Below are positions 9,196 to 13,928 of a DNA stretch of 64,000 nt, piece by piece. The DNA comes from JAJYKC01 sp035545735 (GTDB lineage: Bacteria > Acidobacteriota > Terriglobia > Bryobacterales > Bryobacteraceae). The stretch is taken from NCBI GenBank assembly GCA_035545735.1, contig DASZXS010000005.1:62001-126000 (forward strand), read 5' to 3'. Position 1 is the first letter of the stretch. The number at the start of each line of letters is the position of its first letter. A program made the translations under genes and the position numbers. The notes beneath the pieces are model-generated. The model was given only the letters and a program-made list of their open reading frames with translations, had not been told where the DNA came from and did not search any database.

Positions 9196-10014
9196 TCAAT
9201 TTTCCGGGAATAGCGCTGCCAGCAGCTTCTCGTGACCAAGGTAGTTGGGAACGATGTAGTCCGCGCCGACACCGATCAGACGCTGGCGCTTCCAGGGATC
9301 GACGTTGACGCAGTTAGGCTCTTCGGTCGCCACTCCGATGGTCACTCCGCCCACCTTTTTGACCTCTTCGATCTCCACATACCCGTCTCCGAACGCCAGG
9401 AATTCGTCACCCGTGAACTCCGCGGAATCCAGAATCCGTTGAATCAGGATCGCCTTGGAAAAGCTCTTGTAATCGTCCAACGCCCCATAGACATCTCCGT
9501 CGAAGAAGCGGTTCAACCCCAGAAGCCGGGCCTCCTCCTTCATGTACACTTCGTCGGTGCCGCTGGCGAGATAGAGCTTGATTCCGCGCGCCTTCAACCC
9601 CTCCAAGAGCTTCAGGGACCCGGGCACCAGGTACTTTTCCGGAGACGCTTTTCCACTGCGGAGTTCTTCGACCCGGCTCTCGATGCGGACCCACAGCGCG
9701 TCCAGGTACATTTTCTTGTACTCCAGCGCCTCGAGCGGCTTGCCGCCACGCGCCTTTACCGCGTCGGCCAGGGCGAACATCTGATAGATGGTTTCTTTTC
9801 CGGTCAGGCGCCAGACGTAATCTTCCACCAGCGCCCGCAGATCTTGTTCGCTCTCCCCGGTTTTCAGTTCGAGAAGGATGTTCACCATCATGGGGACCAT
9901 CACTTCCATCCAGCCGGAGCGGATGAGCGACAGCGTGCCATCAAAATCGAAAAGCGCCACGCGGGCCTTACGCGCAGCTCTGCCTGGGCTTACAAACTCG
10001 AGCAATTCTGTCAT
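9196..10014 (-). CDS. HAD-superfamily phosphatase
   Basis: The 272-residue protein starts at ATG 10014. HAD motif I is FDFDGTLS, with nucleophile Asp23 and acid/base Asp25. Motif II is YLASGT near residue 160. A lysine in KSFSKAIL matches motif III, and FGDGYVEIEEV provides the motif IV acidic residues. A helical cap lies between motifs I and II. The substrate is not evident; the neighbours suggest a phosphorylated sugar. A longer frame begins at 10116, but its extra 34 residues have no conserved features. It is the first gene of the operon that continues with the RfaE1-like kinase, ROK kinase and MATE exporter. The upstream gene hsp20 ends in a strong terminator, so this gene has its own promoter in 10015-10130. 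Confidence 0.85.
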   Translation of the reverse strand: MTELLEFVSPGRAARKARVALFDFDGTLSLIRSGWMEVMVPMMVNILLELKTGESEQDLRALVEDYVWRLTGKETIYQMFALADAVKARGGKPLEALEYKKMYLDALWVRIESRVEELRSGKASPEKYLVPGSLKLLEGLKARGIKLYLASGTDEVYMKEEARLLGLNRFFDGDVYGALDDYKSFSKAILIQRILDSAEFTGDEFLAFGDGYVEIEEVKKVGGVTIGVATEEPNCVNVDPWKRQRLIGVGADYIVPNYLGHEKLLAALFPEN

Positions 10015-10077
10015 GGTATATGGGCAATCTCGTACCTTCGGAGACTGTTCTATCAGTGTACTATTGGGCGCGAGACA

Positions 10078-10090
10078 TCCCTTCGAGGGA
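10078..10090. repeat. small inverted repeat upstream of the HAD gene
   Basis: TCCCT and AGGGA flank TCG, a perfect 5-bp hairpin in the leader/promoter region of the HAD-led operon. It could be a short RNA hairpin or an operator; nothing else supports either. Confidence 0.3.
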
Positions 10091-10130
10091 CGCGGCAGAG
10101 ACGGCATATCCACCAAAGCAAAAACTCTCG

Positions 10131-10170
10131 AAAAAGCGGGGCGGGAAAAACAGCACCGCGATCCCGCCCC
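10131..10170 (-). terminator. Rho-independent terminator after hsp20
   Basis: On the minus strand GGGGCGGG (10170-10163) and CCCGCCCC (10145-10138) form a perfect 8-bp GC-rich stem around a 17-nt loop. The stem is followed by GC and then five T residues (10135-10131). It lies 18 bp past the hsp20 stop and separates that gene from the HAD operon on the same strand. Confidence 0.75.
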
Positions 10171-10187
10171 GGAGGAACTCCGCCGGC

Positions 10188-10658
10188 CTATTCGACCTTC
10201 ACTTCGATGGCCTTGGTTTTCGCCTTCTCCGTTTTCGGTAGATGCACCAGCAGCATTCCGTCTTTGAATTCCGCTTTCAGCTTCCCTTCGTCTACGCCGT
10301 CCGGGATGTCGAAGGTCCGCATGAAGGTGCCATAGGAACGCTCCACGCGGTGGAATTTCCTACCTTTTTCTTCTTTTTCCCGCGTCCTTTCACCCTGGAT
10401 CGTCAGGAGGCCGTCCTGGACGGTCACTTTGACGTCTTTCTTGTCAACTTCCGGGATCTCGGCCTTCACGAGATATTCCGCGTCGGTTTCGGAGATGTCC
10501 ACCGTGGGCGTCCAGTCGGCAACGGTTAAAGCCTCCCGTGCGCCGGTGAGGCGCGATGGCAAGCGAGAAAGCGCGCGGCTGAAACGATCCGTCAGCTCTT
10601 GCATCTCCTTCTCCACTTCCTTGAAGGGGTCCCAACCCCAGCGAATCAAGCTAGCCAT
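10188..10658 (-). CDS. Hsp20/alpha-crystallin small heat-shock protein 1
   Basis: The 156-residue protein starts at ATG 10658 behind a perfect AAGGAGG (10676-10670). The N-terminus is MASLIRWGWDPFKEVEKEMQEL. The alpha-crystallin domain covers about residues 48-145: WTPTVDISETDAEYLVKAEIP, then QDGLLTIQGER, and the conserved DGMLLVHLPK near the end, with a short lysine-rich tail. ATP-independent holdase function in the cytoplasm is inferred from the family. The frame extends upstream to 10862, but that part is the untranslated leader, which carries three CTTAGG boxes and a possible Shine-Dalgarno hairpin. A second, distinct hsp20 gene lies divergently 416 bp away, and the pair probably shares control. 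Confidence 0.95.
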   Translation of the reverse strand: MASLIRWGWDPFKEVEKEMQELTDRFSRALSRLPSRLTGAREALTVADWTPTVDISETDAEYLVKAEIPEVDKKDVKVTVQDGLLTIQGERTREKEEKGRKFHRVERSYGTFMRTFDIPDGVDEGKLKAEFKDGMLLVHLPKTEKAKTKAIEVKVE

Positions 10659-10667
10659 TGTTTTCAG

Positions 10668-10690
10668 GTCCTCCTTAGAAAAAGCGTGGG
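10668..10690 (-). promoter_or_regulatory. possible fourU-like RNA thermometer at hsp20-1 ribosome site
   Basis: On the minus-strand RNA a run of U residues next to CACGC can pair with the AGGAG of the Shine-Dalgarno through U-A, U-G and C-G pairs, with a loop of four nucleotides and one bulged G. Small heat-shock genes often carry such fourU or ROSE elements. The stem is short, so this is a suggestion only. Confidence 0.3.
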
Positions 10691-10791
10691 AGTCGCGAGG
10701 CGGGAACGGCTGGGGAGAGCACAACTCCACCCCGAGCGGTACGCCGCGGATCCACACGCTCACAGTAGAGTCTGGTTCAGGTTTGGGCAGG

Positions 10792-10833
10792 CCTAAGGAA
10801 TCAGTCCGGCCTAAGAAACCGAACCACCCTAAG
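10792..10833. repeat. three CCTAAG boxes with exact 18-bp period
   Basis: CCTAAG occurs at 10792-10797, 10810-10815 and 10828-10833, so the starts are exactly 18 bp apart. Read toward hsp20-1 they are CTTAGG, and the first abuts the proposed -10 region. The boxes extend to GGCCTAAG in two copies. They look like binding sites for an unknown regulator acting at, or just downstream of, the transcription start. Confidence 0.6.
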
Positions 10834-10862
10834 ATGTACCACGGAGGCGTCCGCCTTGTCAA
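10833..10862 (-). promoter_or_regulatory. possible hsp20-1 promoter
   Basis: A perfect TTGACA (10862-10857) is followed after 18 bp by TACATC (10838-10833), a moderate -10. The spacer contains the palindrome AGGCG-TC-CGCCT (10845-10856). If used, the 5' leader of hsp20-1 would be about 170 nt long. Confidence 0.4.
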
Positions 10863-10880
10863 GATGATGCTGAAGATTAT

Positions 10881-10899
10881 ATGAGCGTAAGGCGCTCAT
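10881..10899. repeat. inverted repeat between the divergent hsp20 genes
   Basis: ATGAGCG and CGCTCAT form perfect 7-bp arms around TAAGG, upstream of the hsp20-1 promoter and roughly midway between the two genes. The shape recalls heat-shock operators, but the arms match neither CIRCE (TTAGCACTC) nor HAIR (CTTGAGT). A second small palindrome, GAACC-T-GGTTC, follows at 10905-10915. Confidence 0.45.
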
Positions 10900-11011
10900 C
10901 TATTGAACCTGGTTCGCTCCTGGCTCGCCAATTTCGCGGCAGGTGGAAGATTTTATGAGTTTGTTACACTAACCTCGTAACCTGATTGCCATCCTGTTCG
11001 TCTCTCTCAAC

Positions 11012-11032
11012 GGAAGCCAAGCCTTGGCTTCC
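11012..11032 (+). promoter_or_regulatory. 10-bp perfect inverted repeat in the hsp20-2 leader
   Basis: GGAAGCCAAG at 11012-11021 and CTTGGCTTCC at 11023-11032 are perfect complements around a single C. As RNA this gives a 9-bp stem with a 3-nt loop, 42 nt before the hsp20-2 ATG. As DNA it could bind a dimeric regulator. A TTG at 11024 inside it would open the frame further, but is an unlikely start. Confidence 0.6.
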
Positions 11033-11050
11033 CAGACGGTCAAGTCTGAA

Positions 11051-11068
11051 CACTCATACGATGAGGTG
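11051..11068 (+). promoter_or_regulatory. hairpin sequestering the hsp20-2 Shine-Dalgarno
   Basis: CACTCAT (11051-11057) can pair with ATGAG-GTG (11061-11068) across the loop ACG, leaving one bulged G. The right arm contains the GAGGTG ribosome site of hsp20-2, whose ATG is at 11075. A short stem with a bulge over the ribosome site is the architecture of ROSE-type RNA thermometers; function is inferred. Confidence 0.5.
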
Positions 11069-11074
11069 AATCGA

Positions 11075-11557
11075 ATGTTTGATACCATGCTCTCTCGTGA
11101 TATCCAACAGACCCTAGAGCACTTCCGTCGTACGATGGACCAAGCGCTCAGTGAATTCTTTGCCCCGTCCGGTCTCCGCGGCTCGACCACGGATGGAACG
11201 GAGTGGACCTTCACGCCGACCGTGGAGACTGGATGGAACGACGACAGCCTGAATCTACGCGTCGCTCTGCCCGGCGTCACCGAGGACAACCTGAAGGTCA
11301 ATCTCCAGGGCAACCAACTCGTAGTGGAAGGTGAACGGAAGGAGCCGGAGAACTTCGCCAAGAACGGCGGCTCGCTGCGGCTGCCCTATGGCAGGTTCTA
11401 TCGCGCGATCGATCTGCCGAATGGCCTCGACCGGGACCGAATCCAGTGCCGGTTGCAGGATGGAGTGCTCGACATCCAGCTTCCGATCGTCGAGGCGATG
11501 AAGCCACGCCGGATCCCGATCAAAGGCTTTGAGAGCCGCAAGGCGATCGCCGCGTAA
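11075..11557 (+). CDS. Hsp20/alpha-crystallin small heat-shock protein 2
   Basis: The 160-residue protein starts at ATG 11075, five bases after AGGTGA. The N-terminal region (MFDTMLSRDIQQTLEHFRRTMDQ) is helical. The alpha-crystallin domain, about residues 45-145, includes FTPTVETGWNDDSLNLRVALPG, NQLVVEGERKEP and the signature DGVLDIQLP. It differs clearly from the divergent hsp20-1 copy, so the two are not a recent tandem duplication. A TTG at 11024 extends the frame by 17 residues but lies inside a strong leader hairpin and has no ribosome site, so it is rejected. Holdase activity on unfolding proteins is inferred from the family. A run of small same-strand genes follows. Confidence 0.94.
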   Translation: MFDTMLSRDIQQTLEHFRRTMDQALSEFFAPSGLRGSTTDGTEWTFTPTVETGWNDDSLNLRVALPGVTEDNLKVNLQGNQLVVEGERKEPENFAKNGGSLRLPYGRFYRAIDLPNGLDRDRIQCRLQDGVLDIQLPIVEAMKPRRIPIKGFESRKAIAA

Positions 11558-11671
11558 GCGCCAGACCTCTTTCGCACGCTGGGAGACCGCCCCGCGGAGC
11601 CCATCGGCACGCGGGCGTCCCCCCGGAGGTTTCGACGCCGGCAAGCCATGCGTTGACAGAGGACTACGTTC

Positions 11672-11941
11672 GTGCCGCAAGTCATTCGAGATTCCGTTCG
11701 TCTACTGGCCGAGGGCTGGTGCCATTTCATGCATCCTGACCCAATGTGGCCGGTTAACGGCCGATACCGCTGCCCGGCTTGTTTTCGGACGTACCCCGTG
11801 CCTTGGGCCAACACCGGCGCCAGCCCTGGCAAGAGCGTCGATACAGGCGCAAGCCATACTGTTGTCTCGCTCCCGCGCAGAACTTCGCGGCGTTGGACGG
11901 TAAGTCCGGCGCTACTCGGTCGCTTGCGACAGGGGAGATAA
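11672..11941 (+). CDS. small protein of unknown function with CPAC motif
   Basis: This 89-residue frame starts at GTG 11672, with AGAGGA about nine bases upstream, and ends five bases before the next gene. The segment HPDPMWPVNGRYRCPACFRTYPVPW (about residues 20-44) is rich in Trp, Pro and aromatic residues and has a CxxC pair, which looks like half a zinc or redox site; only two cysteines of this type are present. The last 35 residues are basic and low in complexity. I do not recognise a named family. The aromatic core suggests a real gene rather than a chance frame, but the C-terminal part could be noncoding. It sits between hsp20-2 and a small membrane protein. Confidence 0.5.
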   Translation: MPQVIRDSVRLLAEGWCHFMHPDPMWPVNGRYRCPACFRTYPVPWANTGASPGKSVDTGASHTVVSLPRRTSRRWTVSPALLGRLRQGR

Positions 11942-11946
11942 GTACC

Positions 11947-12228
11947 ATGACGATTTTGAACAAGACACTGCGTTACCTATTCAGCGCGGCCATGGCAATT
12001 GCCTCGGTGTTGGCGTTTGCCTGGACGCTTGGTTTGATCGCCGCCAGGCAGGTCGGTACATTCGAGGCTGTCTTTCTGTTGCACGGAACCGCGCTAGCTG
12101 CCGTGATCTTCGTTCTGCTCGCAGCGGAAACACGCGTGGAGTGGCCGTTATCCATTCTCGGGGCAGCCGAGAGGCGCACCAAACCAGACCGGGCCCGCCG
12201 GTTGTTCCTTCGCCGGGCCGAAACATGA
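11947..12228 (+). CDS. small two-helix membrane protein, unknown
   Basis: From ATG 11947, preceded by GGGGAG at nine bases, the frame codes 93 residues. Two hydrophobic helices are clear, at about 5-27 and 37-58, separated by ARQVGTFEA. The C-terminal 30 residues are strongly basic (RRTKPDRARRLFLRRAET) and would lie in the cytoplasm by the positive-inside rule. No catalytic motif or known family is recognised. It begins five bases after the CPAC protein and is followed 18 bases later by another small gene, so it probably belongs to one transcript with them. Confidence 0.65.
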   Translation: MTILNKTLRYLFSAAMAIASVLAFAWTLGLIAARQVGTFEAVFLLHGTALAAVIFVLLAAETRVEWPLSILGAAERRTKPDRARRLFLRRAET

Positions 12229-12246
12229 GGCACAGGGCATACGCGG

Positions 12247-12510
12247 ATGGTCGCGAGACCCTTGTCAGCACAGGCTCTCAACTGGCGGCCCGACAGCTAT
12301 TACCGGCTGCGCGACCCAACACTCATTGCGCGGATCGTCGCTGTGGAGGCCGGCGGGATGAAAGGCGAGATCTTTCCTGCCGCCAAGCTTGAATGGGTGA
12401 ACGGGCGCCCAGGCATTCCTTCCGACGAAATGCCGAGGGCTGAGGAGTGGGACCTGAAAGGCAATTCAAGATTCGACGCGACGCACGACTTGATGGAGCT
12501 CATCCGTTAG
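12247..12510 (+). CDS. hypothetical small soluble protein
   Basis: The frame from ATG 12247 codes 87 residues with no signal peptide or membrane helix. The composition is balanced and protein-like (DSYYRLRDPTLIARIVAVEAGGMKGEIFPAAKLEWVNG, spread over residues 16-53), with an acidic end, MELIR. I recognise no family. Ribosome-site evidence is weak (AGGG nine bases upstream). Support comes mainly from its position in a run of plus-strand small genes with short gaps. Confidence 0.5.
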   Translation: MVARPLSAQALNWRPDSYYRLRDPTLIARIVAVEAGGMKGEIFPAAKLEWVNGRPGIPSDEMPRAEEWDLKGNSRFDATHDLMELIR

Positions 12511-12569
12511 GGCCGGCAGGAGATTCCGCCGGCCGCCGCCGGACGGCCTTTGCCGCAGGAGAGTCAAGA

Positions 12570-13031
12570 GTGGGAGTGATTTCGAAACCTGAGGCTCATC
12601 CCGAACTTCGGCTTGAGCTGGGCCGAAAAAACTTCGTCAGGGCTGCCGCCATAGCAACATCATTGGGCTTGCCGGCAGATGAACTGCGCCAGATTCAAGG
12701 CGAAGCGCTGTGGCAGATGGCGGTAAACAGGAACGCGTATGGGACCAGGCGGTTAGCTCAGCAGTACGGAGTTTCGAGTGGGGCACTGAAACAGATCCTC
12801 GAAGGAAGAGCCAACCAGTTGCGCCAGGACGGGCGCGGCCAGGCTCTGGCGGCATGCTATGACGCGGCTACCGGGAAGTACTTGTCGTTCGAAGAATGGA
12901 TGAACCAGCTCGTGGAGAGCTGGGACAATTCAACATTCCGTGGCGGGCGCGCCGGGTCGGGAAATGGGCAGACGCCAGGGCTGGCAGGGCTCTTGACAAC
13001 AGCGGCGCGATGGCTAAAATATTTTTCGTAA
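12570..13031 (+). CDS. hypothetical protein with helix-turn-helix-like segment
   Basis: The protein has 153 residues from GTG 12570, with GGAG eight bases upstream. The region about 50-80 (YGTRRLAQQYGVSSGALKQIL) has the spacing of a helix-turn-helix, with an Ala/Gly turn as in homeodomain-like folds. The part before it is helical and rich in Ala and Arg, and the tail is Gly-rich. A DNA-binding role is inferred only from this motif; no named family is recognised. It lies between small unknown genes and a DksA/TraR-type gene, so it is a candidate local regulator of the cluster. Confidence 0.6.
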   Translation: MGVISKPEAHPELRLELGRKNFVRAAAIATSLGLPADELRQIQGEALWQMAVNRNAYGTRRLAQQYGVSSGALKQILEGRANQLRQDGRGQALAACYDAATGKYLSFEEWMNQLVESWDNSTFRGGRAGSGNGQTPGLAGLLTTAARWLKYFS

Positions 13032-13128
13032 GCTCAAAAATGTTCCGCTGAGGGCACCAGCCGGCTCGCGGTAACGCTTCATTACTCGAACCCTTCGTTT
13101 TGTTTTTTGAAGCTGAGGAAGAACAGCA

Positions 13129-13461
13129 ATGGAGTGGCGACAACGTCAGGTAACCTCCGGCCGCGGCAATCCAGGCCCGGCCGGCGTTGTTCTCTCAATC
13201 CGTCATGTGAGTGAGGATCACGCTGTCCTCAAGCGCAACCTCGACCCCGAGGATCGGCAGGTCCAGGTGGCGGGCTGCTGCGAAGAAGCATTTGGGCGCC
13301 TCTCCTTCTGTCGAGTGCCGGCAATCATCACGAACGATGTATGGCCCGATGGCGACCGGATGCGCATTGTGCGGCACGGGCAAGCTCAGCCGCTTCCGGC
13401 CACGCGCGACAGCCTGCTGCGTCCGCCGGCGAAAGCGAACTTCGCTACCTCAGCCGCATAG
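13129..13461 (+). pseudogene. receiver-domain-like fragment
   Basis: The 110-residue frame starts well, with VVLSIRHVSEDHAVLKRNL followed by VPAIITNDVWPDGD. This resembles the first half of degenerate acidobacterial response-regulator receiver domains (beta1 with an acidic pocket, then the region where beta3 carries the phospho-acceptor). The second half, where beta4-alpha5 should be, is an unrelated basic stretch (residues 78-110) with no receiver features. It may be a truncated remnant, a frameshifted gene or chance similarity. The following gene's ribosome site lies just after its stop. Confidence 0.35.
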
Positions 13462-13502
13462 CCCAACCGAAGCGGAAGACAGCCGGTGATTTGGAGGTAC
13501 AC

Positions 13503-13883
13503 ATGCGAATCGAAGTTGAACGATACAAGCGAATGCTCCAAGACAAGCAGGGGGAGTTGCTCGCGGCGATGCGGCAACGAGAGGCGATTGCAGTCGGCCG
13601 CTCGCCGGATGTCATCGATGAGCTCCAGGCTGCCGTGGAGCGGGAGCGTGCCGTCTTAGAACTTGATCGTGCGAGCAGGGTGCTGCGGGATGTGAACACG
13701 GCGCTGGCTCGAATTCGAGAGGGCACTTTCGGGGTCTGCCTGCGATGTGATCAAACCATCAGCACGGCCCGCCTGAACGCCGTGCCCTGGACATCGTTCT
13801 GCATCACCTGTCAGCAGGAACTTGACGAAGAAGGAGCTTCAGCCCACGAATTCAGCCCTGAGTATTTCCCGCATGCGGTGTAA
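13503..13883 (+). CDS. DksA/TraR-family C4 zinc-finger protein
   Basis: The 126-residue protein starts at ATG 13503, with GGAGGT four bases upstream. Residues 1-70 form a charged coiled coil. They are followed by the DksA/TraR zinc finger EGTFGVCLRCDQTIS...FCITCQQ, with Cys79, Cys82, Cys100 and Cys103. Family members enter the RNA polymerase secondary channel, and DksA acts with ppGpp to modulate stress promoters. The acidic residues at the coiled-coil tip of true DksA are not obvious here, so it is better called TraR/DksA-like. A role in the stress response fits the neighbouring hsp20 genes, but this is inference. Confidence 0.88.
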   Translation: MRIEVERYKRMLQDKQGELLAAMRQREAIAVGRSPDVIDELQAAVERERAVLELDRASRVLRDVNTALARIREGTFGVCLRCDQTISTARLNAVPWTSFCITCQQELDEEGASAHEFSPEYFPHAV

Positions 13884-13928
13884 GAATCCGGGGCGAGCAA
13901 GCACTCGTGGTGCCGTGCCGAGGAGAAA

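Noticed and set aside
10881..10899. CIRCE or HAIR heat-shock operator near hsp20
   Set aside because: The arms ATGAGCG/CGCTCAT do not match TTAGCACTC or CTTGAGT; kept only as an unknown dyad.
11024..11074. Upstream TTG start extending hsp20-2 by 17 residues
   Set aside because: It lies inside the strong inverted repeat and has no ribosome site; ATG 11075 has AGGTGA at the right distance.
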